Shown here: positions 1 to 6,615 of the stretch, piece by piece
Position numbering within the stretch: position 1 is the first letter of the stretch
Layout: each line of letters starts with the position of its first letter
Assembly: GCA_025360285.1 (NCBI GenBank)
Contig: JANYCM010000113.1
Span: forward strand, 1-7,529
Reading direction: 5' to 3'
DNA: 7,529 nt
From: Sphingomonadales bacterium
Lineage (GTDB): Bacteria; Pseudomonadota; Alphaproteobacteria; Sphingomonadales; Sphingomonadaceae
Made by a program: the position numbers and the translations under genes
Notes under the pieces: model-generated
What the model was told of the DNA's origin: nothing
Seen by the model: only the letters and a program-made list of their open reading frames with translations
Database searches by the model: none

Positions 1-375
1 CGGGCGGGGCTGGCGGCGTCCGATATCGATTATGTCAACGCCCATGGCACCTCGACCCCGGTCGGCGACGAACTGGAACTGGGCGCGGTGCGCCGGGTGT
101 TCGGCAGCGCCATCGATACCGTCTCGATCTCCTCGACCAAATCGGCGATCGGCCATCTGCTCGGCGGTGCCGGCGCGGTCGAGGCGATCTTCTGCCTGCT
201 GGCGCTGCGCGACCAGGTGGCACCGCCAACGCTCAATCTCGATAATCCGTCCGATGCCTGTGCCGGGATCGACCTGGTGCCGCATGTCGCCAAAAAACGC
301 CCGATCAAGGCCGTGCTCAACAACAGTTTCGGGTTCGGCGGCACGAACGCGACACTGGTGATGCGCGCGGTCTGA
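1..375 (+). CDS. fabF: 3-oxoacyl-[acyl-carrier-protein] synthase II, C-terminal part (5' end outside window)
   Basis: This is the C-terminal 124 residues of a beta-ketoacyl-ACP synthase, open at the left edge in frame 1 and ending in TGA at 373-375. FabF condenses malonyl-ACP with a growing acyl-ACP in cytosolic type II fatty-acid synthesis. Visible family landmarks are the NAHGTSTP motif near residues 14-21, holding the first catalytic His, then STKSAIGHLLGGAGAVE near residues 45-61, holding the conserved Lys and the second catalytic His, and the C-terminal NNSFGFGGTNA loop near residues 108-118. The catalytic Cys lies upstream, outside the window. KAS II is favoured over KAS I (FabB) because of the GTSTPVGD and FGFGGTN style and because mltG follows, a common alphaproteobacterial order (acpP-fabF-mltG). 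A specialised KAS paralogue cannot be fully excluded from this fragment. The next gene starts 10 bases after the stop, so the two are probably cotranscribed. Confidence 0.95.
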   Translation, partial: RAGLAASDIDYVNAHGTSTPVGDELELGAVRRVFGSAIDTVSISSTKSAIGHLLGGAGAVEAIFCLLALRDQVAPPTLNLDNPSDACAGIDLVPHVAKKRPIKAVLNNSFGFGGTNATLVMRAV

Positions 376-385
376 CCGCCAGCCG

Positions 386-1351
386 ATGCGCCGCACCATC
401 ATCAGCTTCGTGCTGCTATTGCTGCTGATCGGCGGGCCGCTGCTGGTCGCACCCTGGTTCGGCTGGGGCGCGCGGCCGGGGGCGCCCGTCATTGTCACCA
501 TCGCCAAGGGGGCCTCGCTCGGCCAGGTGTCGACGGCGCTCAGCAAGGCCGGGCTGGTCGATGCACCGCGGCAATTCCGTTTTCTTGCCCGGCTGTTCGG
601 CAGCAAGGCACCGCCGCAGGCCGGCACCTATCAGCTGATGCCCGGCATGGGCTGGCACGTCTATCTGGAAGCCTTGCAGAAGGGCGATGTCGTCCGCGCC
701 AGCATCACCATTCCCGAAGGCCTGCCGTCGGTCATGGTCGCCGACCGGCTGCGCGCCGAAACCGGGCTGAGCGGGACCATCGCCGTCCCCGCCGAAGGCA
801 GCGTGCTGCCCGAAACCTATGATTTCCAGCCCGGCGAGCCGCGCACCAAGGTGCTGGCCCGAATGCAAGCGGCGATGACGAGGACGCTCGCCGCGCTATG
901 GGCGAAACGCCGTCCGGCAGCGATGGTGAAAACCCCGGCGGAAGCCATCATCCTCGCCGCCATTGTCGAAAAGGAAACCGGCAAGGCCAGTGAACGCCGG
1001 CTGGTGGCGGGCGTCTATTCGAACCGGCTGCGGCAAGGCATCAAGCTTGATGCCGATCCCACTGTCATCTACCCGATCACCAAAGGGCGCCCGCTCGGCC
1101 GCCGCATCAAGCGGTCGGAATTGCTGGCCGATACCGGTTACAACACCTATCTGAAACCCGGCCTGCCCAGGGGCCCGATCGCCAACCCCGGCCGCGCCAG
1201 CATTGCTGCCGTGCTCGACCCCCAGGCCACCGACGCGCTGTATTTCGTCGCCGATGGCAGCGGCGGGCATGTCTTCGCCAGGACGCTTGCTGACCATAAT
1301 GCCAATGTCGCGCGCTGGTATGCCTTGCGCCGTCAGCGCGGCGAGATGTGA
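386..1351 (+). CDS. mltG: Endolytic murein transglycosylase MltG (YceG family)
   Basis: MltG is an inner-membrane enzyme with a periplasmic catalytic domain. It cleaves nascent glycan strands and so sets their length. The 321-residue protein has a single N-terminal membrane anchor (about residues 4-23, rich in Leu and Ile after M-R-R), a LysM-like segment (about 35-105), then the YceG catalytic domain. Diagnostic motifs are the IVEKET signature at 193-198, which contains the catalytic Glu of the family (E195 or E197 here), LDADPTVIY at 221-229, LPRGPIANPG at 260-269 and a C-terminal region near 288-312 with FVADGSGGHVF and H304. Length is typical of alphaproteobacterial members. The ATG start lies 10 bases after the fabF stop and has no clear Shine-Dalgarno sequence, which suggests coupling to fabF translation. 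The stop overlaps the GTG of the next gene (GTGA). Confidence 0.95.
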   Translation: MRRTIISFVLLLLLIGGPLLVAPWFGWGARPGAPVIVTIAKGASLGQVSTALSKAGLVDAPRQFRFLARLFGSKAPPQAGTYQLMPGMGWHVYLEALQKGDVVRASITIPEGLPSVMVADRLRAETGLSGTIAVPAEGSVLPETYDFQPGEPRTKVLARMQAAMTRTLAALWAKRRPAAMVKTPAEAIILAAIVEKETGKASERRLVAGVYSNRLRQGIKLDADPTVIYPITKGRPLGRRIKRSELLADTGYNTYLKPGLPRGPIANPGRASIAAVLDPQATDALYFVADGSGGHVFARTLADHNANVARWYALRRQRGEM

Positions 1352-1953
1352 CCCGACGTCCGCTACCGCGCGCCCGGCCGCCCGCGTCGGGCCGGCGTCA
1401 GGCGATGTCGCCCGCCGGCATCATCGGCCGCCTCATCGCTGTCCTGGGCCTTGCCTGGGCTGGTGGCTTTCTGTGGTTTACCCTGACCCTGCCCGATCCG
1501 GCGCCGATCGCCAATCACAGCGATGCCGTGGTGGTGCTGACCGGCGGTGCCGGCCGGTTGCACCGCGGTGTCGCCGTGCTGGAGGCCGGCAGCGCCCGGC
1601 GTATGCTGGTGACGGGCGTTGACCGGTTGACGACACGCAAGCAATTGGCCGCCGCCGCCAGGCTGGATATCGGCCGCCTGATGACCACCGATCTCGGCTA
1701 TGAAGCCGTCGATACGCGTTCCAATGCTGAAGAAACCGCGCGTTGGGTGGCGTCGCACCATTTCACCTCGATCCGGCTGGTGACATCGGCGGGCCATATG
1801 CGGCGGGCGCGGCTGGAACTGGCGCGGGTGCTGCCCGGCACCGTCACCGTCATCCCCGATGCCGTCCCGGTGGAACCCCAGGCGCCGAGCATCGCTGCCG
1901 AATACAGCAAATATATGCTGCGCCGCATCGCGCTGGCGCTGGGTGCGATATGA
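1348..1953 (+). CDS. YdcF/ElyC (DUF218) family membrane protein
   Basis: This is a DUF218 protein of 201 residues with one hydrophobic anchor near residues 24-46. The DUF218 domain follows with DAVVVLTGGAGR (59-70), MLVTGV (86-91), DTRSNAEETARW (122-133) and LVTSAGHMRRARLEL (144-158). Family members such as E. coli ElyC/YcbC, SanA and YdcF are linked to envelope integrity and lipid-carrier metabolism, but the biochemical activity is not settled, so no precise reaction is assigned. The GTG start gives a 4-base overlap with the mltG stop, typical of translational coupling. An in-frame ATG at 1405, just before the anchor, is a real alternative and would remove an Arg/Pro-rich 19-residue leader; its upstream AGG is too close to be a good ribosome site. 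The gene lies between mltG and plsC in an envelope operon, which fits a cell-wall or lipid role. Confidence 0.85.
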   Translation: MTRRPLPRARPPASGRRQAMSPAGIIGRLIAVLGLAWAGGFLWFTLTLPDPAPIANHSDAVVVLTGGAGRLHRGVAVLEAGSARRMLVTGVDRLTTRKQLAAAARLDIGRLMTTDLGYEAVDTRSNAEETARWVASHHFTSIRLVTSAGHMRRARLELARVLPGTVTVIPDAVPVEPQAPSIAAEYSKYMLRRIALALGAI

Positions 1954-1966
1954 CGGGCGCGATCTG

Positions 1967-2668
1967 ATGCGGACGCTGGTGGCGCTCATCCGCTCGATCC
2001 TGTTCACCCTGGCCTTTTACCTGGGGTCGGTGGTCATCGTGCCGCTGGTGCTGATTACCGGCCGCTTGTCGCCGGCGCTGCTGTTCATCGGTCCCAAGCT
2101 GTGGGCCGGGTGGTTCTTCTGGTGCGCGCGCTGGCTGGCCGGCATCCGCCTCCAAATCGACGGGGTGATCCCTGACGGCCCGCACCTGTTCGCGCTGAAG
2201 CATGAATCGGCGTTTGAAGCGATCATGACGCTGTGGTGGTTTGCCCGCCCGGCTGTCGTCATGAAGGCCGAATTGCGCAAGATTCCGGTCTGGGGCGCGG
2301 CGTCCGATCGCCAGGGGTCGATCTGGGTTGATCGCGAGGGCTCGGCGACGATGCTGCGGGCGATGATGAAAGCGGCGCAGAGCGCGGTAAAGGCCGGCCG
2401 GCCGGTGGTGATCTTTCCCGAAGGCACCCGCGTCGCCGTCGGCGCGCAGCCGCCGCTGGCCGCGGGCTTTGCCGGCCTCTACAAGATGCTCAGGCTGCCG
2501 GTGGTGCCGATCGCGCTCGATTCGGGATCGGTCTGGACCAGGGGTTTCATCAAATATCCCGGCACCATCCATATGAGGGTCGGCGCGCCGATCCCCCCCG
2601 GCCTTGATCGCGCCGATATCGAAGTCCGGGTCCATGCGGCGATCAATGCCTTGCAGGGTCCGCGCTGA
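1967..2668 (+). CDS. plsC: 1-acyl-sn-glycerol-3-phosphate acyltransferase (PlsC-type)
   Basis: Predicted to acylate lysophosphatidic acid (or a related lysophospholipid) at the inner membrane, giving phosphatidic acid for phospholipid synthesis. The 233-residue protein has an N-terminal hydrophobic stretch (about 8-32), a second near 37-54, then the acyltransferase domain. Motif I is H79-E-S-A-F-E84, an HX4E form of the usual HX4D. Motif II is around WVDREGS (120-126), motif III is FPEGTR (150-155) and motif IV is VPIALDSG (180-187). The ATG at 1967, 13 bases past the ydcF stop, is chosen because the frame upstream, back to 1859, overlaps ydcF and encodes an Arg/Trp/Cys-rich stretch unlike the family. 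No good ribosome site is visible. The stop overlaps the start of the DUF2125 gene by one base (TGATG). Head-group or acyl-chain specificity cannot be read from the sequence. Confidence 0.92.
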   Translation: MRTLVALIRSILFTLAFYLGSVVIVPLVLITGRLSPALLFIGPKLWAGWFFWCARWLAGIRLQIDGVIPDGPHLFALKHESAFEAIMTLWWFARPAVVMKAELRKIPVWGAASDRQGSIWVDREGSATMLRAMMKAAQSAVKAGRPVVIFPEGTRVAVGAQPPLAAGFAGLYKMLRLPVVPIALDSGSVWTRGFIKYPGTIHMRVGAPIPPGLDRADIEVRVHAAINALQGPR

Positions 2669-3618
2669 TGCGGCGGGTGCCGTTGTGGCTGACGCTGGTG
2701 CCGCTCGCCACCGGGCTGGGGCTGTATTTCTGGTTGTGGTCGGACTGGGCGGCGGATTTCGGCGCCGGCATCGAAGGGTGGCTGCCGAACACGCCGGTCA
2801 TCGTCACGGGCTTCCCCTATCGGCTGGAAACATCGGTGGTGACGCCGCACCTCGCCGGCGGCGATGCCGTGCACCTGGCGGCCAGCGCCGATCGCGCCCG
2901 GATCAACCGCGGGCCGTTTCAGCCCGATCTGACGATCATCCAGGCCGATGGCCTGCGCTTTTCCGCCACCGTCAGCTCGGCGATCAACGCCACGATCGCG
3001 GGCAAGACGGCGCTGAGCAGCGTCCATGTCGTCGCCGGCCGGCTGGCGCGCCTGTCCACCGTCATCGAGGCAGCAACGGCGCATCTGGGTTTCCTGCCCG
3101 TCGCCATCGCCGCTGACACGCTGGAGCTGCACCTGCGCGAACGCGGCGATGCGGCACCGGTCACCAGCCCGGCCGGGCCGGTGCGCGGGCAATTGGTCAT
3201 CGCCGGGCAGCGGCTGCGGCTGGATGGCGGTGACGCGCTGACGCTGGCCGCCGATGTGCTGATCACCGGCCCCGGCCGGCTGACCGGCTATGACGCCTGG
3301 GCCGCCACCGGCACCGCCGAAATCACCACGCTCACCCTCGCCGATGCCAGCGGTGACGTGGCGCGGGTGAAGGCAACGCTGGTGCCGCAGGGCCGCGGTG
3401 CGCTGCGGCTGGCCGGCACCATCGATACCGTCTGCCCCGCCAGCATCGCCGCCGCCTTCGCTGGCACCGCGCCGCCCGCCGAACAGCGGCTGCGCACGCC
3501 GGTGCAACTGGCCTTTGCCGGGACGAGCGGCGCCGTGCTGCTCAGTGGCGTGCCCGCCGACCTGCCAGCGCGGGCGGTACGCGGCCAGGTGCCGGCGTGC
3601 CCGGCGCTGCGCAAATAA
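2668..3618 (+). CDS. DUF2125 domain-containing protein
   Basis: A 316-residue protein of the DUF2125 family, which is common in alphaproteobacteria and has no established function. Residues 4-24 form a hydrophobic signal or anchor, so the remainder probably sits in the periplasm. The motif VIVTGFPYRLE at 44-54 matches the G-[FY]-P-[FY] start of the DUF2125 domain. The rest alternates short hydrophobic and polar runs rich in Ala, Gly, Thr and Val, as expected for a beta-rich fold. Two Cys, C256 (TVCPAS) and C311 (VPACPAL), lie in the C-terminal part and could form a disulfide; this is inference. The start ATG overlaps the plsC TGA by one base, which implies translational coupling and a role tied to the envelope lipid genes. 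It is the last gene of the operon and ends in TAA. No obvious terminator follows. Confidence 0.85.
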   Translation: MRRVPLWLTLVPLATGLGLYFWLWSDWAADFGAGIEGWLPNTPVIVTGFPYRLETSVVTPHLAGGDAVHLAASADRARINRGPFQPDLTIIQADGLRFSATVSSAINATIAGKTALSSVHVVAGRLARLSTVIEAATAHLGFLPVAIAADTLELHLRERGDAAPVTSPAGPVRGQLVIAGQRLRLDGGDALTLAADVLITGPGRLTGYDAWAATGTAEITTLTLADASGDVARVKATLVPQGRGALRLAGTIDTVCPASIAAAFAGTAPPAEQRLRTPVQLAFAGTSGAVLLSGVPADLPARAVRGQVPACPALRK

Positions 3619-3696
3619 CGCCTCCCTTGGCCCGCAGCTGAACGCCCAGCCTAATCGCGCCATGGCCTGCGAGCGCCGTTGCCCGCATGCGAAGCC

Positions 3697-3706
3697 AAGG
3701 AGAGGG
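3697..3706 (+). promoter_or_regulatory. Strong ribosome binding site before the DUF1428 gene
   Basis: The sequence AAGGAGAGGG holds a full AAGGAG core 8 bases before the ATG at 3711. It decides the start of the DUF1428 gene over an in-frame ATG at 3687. It is the clearest Shine-Dalgarno sequence in the window and contrasts with the weak or absent sites in the upstream operon, so this gene is probably translated independently. Confidence 0.85.
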
Positions 3707-3710
3707 TGCC

Positions 3711-4067
3711 ATGTATATCGCCGGACTTGTGATTCCCGTTCCCGAAGACAATCGCGAGGCGTATCGCCGATGGGCCGAAAACAGCGCCGCCATCTTCAAG
3801 CGCTATGGCTGCCTGGAAGTCGTCGAAGCGTGGGAGGATATGGTCCCCGACGGCAAGCAGACCGATTTCCGCCGCGCCGTGGCGGCCATGCAGGGCGAAA
3901 AGATTGTCTTCACCTGGCAAATCTGGCCGGACAAGGCGAGCCTTGATGACGCCGAAGCCCGGATGCATGCCGATGGTGTGCTCGATACGCCTGATGACGT
4001 GCCGTTCGATGCCCGCCGGCTGATCGTCGGCTGCTTCACGCCGATTGTAACGATGGGGCGCGATTGA
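3711..4067 (+). CDS. DUF1428 family protein (YbaA-like)
   Basis: A small soluble protein of 118 residues, the usual length for the DUF1428 family (E. coli YbaA). No signal peptide or membrane segment is seen. Family-like features are the MYIAGLVIPVP start, YRRWAENSAAIFKRYG (18-33), LEVVEAWEDMVPDGK (35-49) followed by TDFRRAV (51-57), VFTWQIWPDKASLDDA (66-81), then MHADG (85-89) and the C-terminal PFDARRLIVGCF (98-109). The family has a ferredoxin-like dimeric alpha/beta-barrel fold related to other small stress or monooxygenase-like proteins, but no reaction is established and none is assigned. A 92-base gap and its own strong ribosome site separate it from the upstream operon. It converges on tyrA with only 9 bases between the stops. 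It appears to be an independent gene placed between two conserved blocks. Confidence 0.88.
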   Translation: MYIAGLVIPVPEDNREAYRRWAENSAAIFKRYGCLEVVEAWEDMVPDGKQTDFRRAVAAMQGEKIVFTWQIWPDKASLDDAEARMHADGVLDTPDDVPFDARRLIVGCFTPIVTMGRD

Positions 4068-4076
4068 GCGGCGATT

Positions 4077-4982
4077 CTAATGTTTGCGCCCGAAATCCGG
4101 CTCTTCGGTATCCTGCCCCTCGTCGATGATGCCGCGGCGGATGGCGCGTGTACGGGTGAACAGCGCTTCCAGCGTGTCGCCTTCGCCCCAGCGGATGGCG
4201 CGTTGCAGCGCTACCAGATCCTCGGTGAAGCGCCCCAGGGTTTCCAGCACGGCGTCGCGGTTGTTGAGGAACACGTCGCGCCACATCACCGGGTCGCTGG
4301 CGGCGATGCGGGTGAAATCGCGAAAGCCGCCGGCCGAATATTTGATGACTTCGCTGCGCGTCACCGTCTCCAGGTCACTGGCGGTGCCGACGATTGAATA
4401 GGCGATCAGATGCGGCAGATGGCTGGTCACCGCCAGCACCCGGTCATGGTGCGCTGCCTCCATGGTTTCGACCTTGGCACCCAATGCCCGCCAGAAATCC
4501 CCCAGCCGCGCCACCTGCCAGTCGTCCACCCCCGGCGGCGGCGTCAGGATGCACCAGCGGTCGGTGAACAGGTTGGCAAAGCCGGCATCGGGCCCCGATT
4601 TCTCCGTCCCCGCCACCGGGTGCGCCGGGATGACGATGACGCCGGGCAGGCCGGCGACCAGATCGGTCAGCACGCGTTCCTTGACCGATCCCACGTCGGA
4701 CACAATGGCGCCGGGCGCCAGTTCCCCGGCAATTTCCGCCGCCACGGCGCCCATCGCCCCCACCGGGACGGCGAGGATGACGAGATCGGCATCGACCACC
4801 GCCGCCCCGGCATTGTCAGTCACATCATCGGCCAGATCGAGCGCCAGCACCCGCGCCCGCACCGCCGCATCGCCATCCGACACCGTCAGCCGCACCGTTG
4901 GCATCGCCTGGCGCACGGCGCGCGCCAGCGACGAGCCAATCAGCCCCATGCCGATGATGGCAACCCGCGAAAACGGCAGCAT
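4077..4982 (-). CDS. tyrA: Prephenate/arogenate (cyclohexadienyl) dehydrogenase
   Basis: Catalyses the NAD(P)-linked oxidative decarboxylation of prephenate to 4-hydroxyphenylpyruvate, or arogenate to tyrosine, in the cytosol. The 301-residue protein starts with a Rossmann fold, VAIIGMGLIGSS (7-18). An acidic D36 at the end of the second strand favours NAD over NADP. Next come LVILAVPV (67-74), SDVGSVK (95-101) and IPAHPVAGTEKSGP (118-131) with the catalytic His expected at H121. The helical dehydrogenase domain holds SHLPHL (187-192) and GGFRDFTRIA (218-227). No ACT domain or chorismate mutase domain is fused, so it is the short monofunctional type. The ATG at 4982-4980 overlaps the hisC stop by one base (TGATG), which fixes this start over an in-frame upstream ATG at 5069 inside hisC. 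Prephenate versus arogenate preference cannot be read from the sequence; bacterial TyrC-like enzymes of this type often accept both. Confidence 0.93.
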   Translation of the reverse strand: MLPFSRVAIIGMGLIGSSLARAVRQAMPTVRLTVSDGDAAVRARVLALDLADDVTDNAGAAVVDADLVILAVPVGAMGAVAAEIAGELAPGAIVSDVGSVKERVLTDLVAGLPGVIVIPAHPVAGTEKSGPDAGFANLFTDRWCILTPPPGVDDWQVARLGDFWRALGAKVETMEAAHHDRVLAVTSHLPHLIAYSIVGTASDLETVTRSEVIKYSAGGFRDFTRIAASDPVMWRDVFLNNRDAVLETLGRFTEDLVALQRAIRWGEGDTLEALFTRTRAIRRGIIDEGQDTEEPDFGRKH

Positions 4983-6109
4983 CAGCCGGCCGCACCCTCG
5001 ACATAGCGGCGCAGCGAGGCCGCCGCGGCGCGCGTTTCCGCCTCGGTTCCAATGGAAATGCGCAGGCACCGCGGCATCGCCTGCACCGCCAGATAGCGCG
5101 CGATGATGCCATCGGACAGCAACGCCGCATTGGCCCCCGCCGCCGTCACCGCGCCGGCTTCGGGAAATTCAATCATCACGAAATTCGCCGCCGACGGAAT
5201 GGCGCGCAGGCCGGCATTGCCCAGCGCCGTTACTTCGCCGGCCAGCCATTGCCGCCATTCGATCGTATGGGCGCGGGTTCTTGCCGTCCAGTCATGGTCC
5301 GCCAGCGCGGCAATCGCGCCGGCCTGGCCGGTGGTGGGCACGTTGAACGGCGCCCGGATGCGGTGCATCGCATCGATCAGCGCCGGCGCCGCATAGCCCC
5401 AGCCGATCCGCTGCGCCGCCAGGCCATAAATTTTCGAAAAGGTCCGCAGCGCCACGACATTGTCATGAGCGGTCGCCAGCGCGATACCGTCCTCATAGTC
5501 GCCATCGGCAAATTCAGCATAGGCCACATCCAGCGCAAAGACGATATCCGCCCGCAGCCCGGCGTGCAGCCGGCGCACTTCGCTCGCCGGAATCAAGGTG
5601 CCGGTCGGGTTGTTGGGGTTGGCGAGGAACACCACCCGCGTGCGCTCGGTGACCGCCGCCAGCACGGCATCGACATCACAGGCATAATCGACATCGGGCG
5701 CCACCACCGGTGTCGCCCCCACCCGCCGTGCGGCAATGTCGTACACGGCAAAACCGTGGCGGACATACAGCACTTCGTCTCCCACCCCGGCAAAGGCCCC
5801 GGCAACCAGATGGATCAGTTCATCGGAGCCGGTGCCGCAGATGATACGATCGGCATCGATCCCGTGCCGCGCCGCCAGCGCCTCGCGCAGCGCCGTCGCC
5901 GCCGGATCGGGATAAAGATTGCTGTTGCCCAGCACCGCCGTCATTGCCGCCACCGCCTGGGGCGACGGCCCGAAGGGATTTTCGTTCGACGACAGCTTGG
6001 CGACCACCGGCCGGCCATCGACACTGGCCTTGCCCGGCACATAGGCATGGATGCCGCCCACCCAGGGTTTCATGGCGGGGGCGATCTTGGAGGCGGGGCT
6101 GCTGCTCAT
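4982..6109 (-). CDS. hisC: Histidinol-phosphate / aromatic aminotransferase, PLP-dependent
   Basis: A fold-type I aminotransferase of 375 residues. HisC transfers an amino group from glutamate to imidazole-acetol phosphate in histidine synthesis; many HisC-like enzymes also aminate prephenate or aromatic keto acids. Motifs in order are HAYVPGK (21-27), KLSSNENPFGPSP (38-50), CGTGSDELIHL (91-101) for cofactor phosphate binding, ANPNNPTGT (163-171), ALDVAYAEF (192-200) with the PLP-ring Asp expected at D194 and Tyr at Y197, RTFSKIYGLAAQRIG (222-236) with the PLP lysine K226, and RISIGT (350-355) with the carboxylate-binding Arg. The ATG at 6109 is preferred: a TTG seven codons upstream is possible but unneeded, and an ATG at 6073 leaves no family-like N terminus. 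Overlap with tyrA points to tyrosine or phenylalanine synthesis. Zymomonas mobilis is remembered to have a comparable hisH-tyrC coupling. Confidence 0.92.
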   Translation of the reverse strand: MSSSPASKIAPAMKPWVGGIHAYVPGKASVDGRPVVAKLSSNENPFGPSPQAVAAMTAVLGNSNLYPDPAATALREALAARHGIDADRIICGTGSDELIHLVAGAFAGVGDEVLYVRHGFAVYDIAARRVGATPVVAPDVDYACDVDAVLAAVTERTRVVFLANPNNPTGTLIPASEVRRLHAGLRADIVFALDVAYAEFADGDYEDGIALATAHDNVVALRTFSKIYGLAAQRIGWGYAAPALIDAMHRIRAPFNVPTTGQAGAIAALADHDWTARTRAHTIEWRQWLAGEVTALGNAGLRAIPSAANFVMIEFPEAGAVTAAGANAALLSDGIIARYLAVQAMPRCLRISIGTEAETRAAAASLRRYVEGAAG

Positions 6110-6195
6110 GGCGCGACGCTCTAGGGCCAATGCGGCGCGGCGAAAAGCCCCTGTAGCGGCTTCACCGTCGCGGCAAACCCCGCTATGCCCCGGCC
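6110..6195. promoter_or_regulatory. Divergent intergenic region between hisC and the DUF2946 gene
   Basis: These 86 bases separate the minus-strand hisC-tyrA pair from the plus-strand DUF2946-PepSY pair, so they should hold both promoters. I see no convincing -35/-10 pair on either strand. A short imperfect inverted repeat (AAGCC at 6145-6149 and GGCTT at 6158-6162) is present but too weak to name. The function is inferred from gene orientation only. Confidence 0.4.
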
Positions 6196-6558
6196 GTGCC
6201 AGCGCTGCGCCACCGCCTTGTCCTCATCATGCCGCTATTGCTGGCGGCGCTGTGGCTGCGCGCGCTGGTGCCCGCCGGCTGGATGCCGGTCGCATCTGCC
6301 GACGGCGTGGTGCTGACGCTGTGTTCGGGCGATACCGTCCGGCACGACAGCCACGGGCCGGTCAGCCCCGGCCATGAAGCGCCGTGCGCCTTCGCCGGCA
6401 TCGCCCCGCTGCTCGCGGCTGCCGCGCCGGCCATAATGCCACCGGCGCTCCTGGCGCTCGTAGTGCCGGCTCGTCTCGGTGATCCCGGCGTGCGCATCGC
6501 CCCGCCCCGCGCCGCGCGCCCACCACCGCAAGGCCCCCCGATCCTCCCGACTGCCTGA
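6196..6558 (+). CDS. DUF2946-like small exported protein
   Basis: A 120-residue protein resembling the DUF2946 family, often found near heavy-metal or copper genes and of unknown function. From the GTG at 6196 it has an N-terminal hydrophobic segment (about 8-24) followed by LVPAGWMP (24-31), typical of the family, then TLCSGD (41-46), a His-bearing stretch (H50, H53, H60) and CAFAG (64-68). A second hydrophobic region (about 69-93) precedes a Pro/Arg-rich tail ending in PQGPP (111-115), much like other family members. C43, H50, H53, H60 and C64 could form a metal site on the outer face; this is inference. The start is uncertain: an in-frame ATG at 6229 would leave only the hydrophobic core as the N terminus, and neither start has a good ribosome site. 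It is followed after 53 bases by the PepSY gene on the same strand, which suggests a shared metal-related role. Confidence 0.7.
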   Translation: MPALRHRLVLIMPLLLAALWLRALVPAGWMPVASADGVVLTLCSGDTVRHDSHGPVSPGHEAPCAFAGIAPLLAAAAPAIMPPALLALVVPARLGDPGVRIAPPRAARPPPQGPPILPTA

Positions 6559-6573
6559 GACGAGACCATCCTC

Positions 6574-6615
6574 ATGCACCCCGGCGCGCGGTGCCGGGCG
6601 GGAGAATTTTCATGA
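6574..6615 (+). CDS. Possible 13-codon leader ORF overlapping the PepSY start
   Basis: An ATG at 6574 opens a short frame encoding M-H-P-G-A-R-C-R-A-G-E-F-S and stops at TGA 6613-6615. The stop overlaps the PepSY start as ATGA, a typical coupling arrangement. It includes one His and one Cys. Its upstream GAGACGAGA is only a weak ribosome site. It may be a translated leader or pure chance in a G+C-rich spacer. Confidence 0.2.
   Translation: MHPGARCRAGEFS
6580..6598 (+). promoter_or_regulatory. Hairpin just upstream of the PepSY ribosome site
   Basis: CCCGGC (6580-6585) can pair with GCCGGG (6593-6598) over a 7-base loop. An alternative stem pairs GCACC (6576-6580) with GGTGC (6590-6594); the two share bases and exclude each other. 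The first stem ends two bases before the ribosome site GGGAGAA at 6600-6606, so it could influence PepSY translation. No U-tract follows, so it is not an intrinsic terminator. Confidence 0.3.
6600..6606 (+). promoter_or_regulatory. Ribosome binding site of the PepSY gene
   Basis: GGGAGAA lies 5 bases before the ATG at 6612, inside an A/T-rich patch (AATTTTC) that stands out in this G+C-rich window. It supports the ATG at 6612 as the start. Confidence 0.7.

Noticed and set aside
1859..1966. N-terminal extension of PlsC to an ATG at 1859
   Set aside because: The added residues overlap the end of ydcF and are rich in Arg, Trp and Cys, unlike the start of a membrane acyltransferase.
1850..2635. 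A 261-codon minus-strand frame opposite plsC
   Set aside because: Composition typical of a shadow frame; the plus strand holds all PlsC motifs.
2479..3663. A 394-codon open frame on the minus strand opposite plsC and DUF2125
   Set aside because: Its translation is rich in Arg, Gly, Gln and His with no family-like motif, and it lies opposite two well-supported genes. Long antisense frames are expected at this G+C content.
4060..4085. Bidirectional terminator between the DUF1428 gene and tyrA
   Set aside because: Only 9 bases separate the stops, and I could not find a stable inverted repeat there.
4983..5069. N-terminal extension of TyrA to an ATG at 5069
   Set aside because: The extra 29 residues lie inside hisC and do not resemble TyrA. 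The ATG at 4982 sits directly before the Rossmann motif and forms a TGATG junction.
5249..6124. A 291-codon plus-strand frame opposite hisC
   Set aside because: Arg/His/Gly-rich shadow; the minus strand shows every HisC motif, including the PLP lysine.
6145..6162. AAGCC/GGCTT inverted repeat as a terminator or operator
   Set aside because: Only five pairs with an eight-base loop, no adequate U-tract on a strand that needs a terminator, and no match to an operator I recognise.
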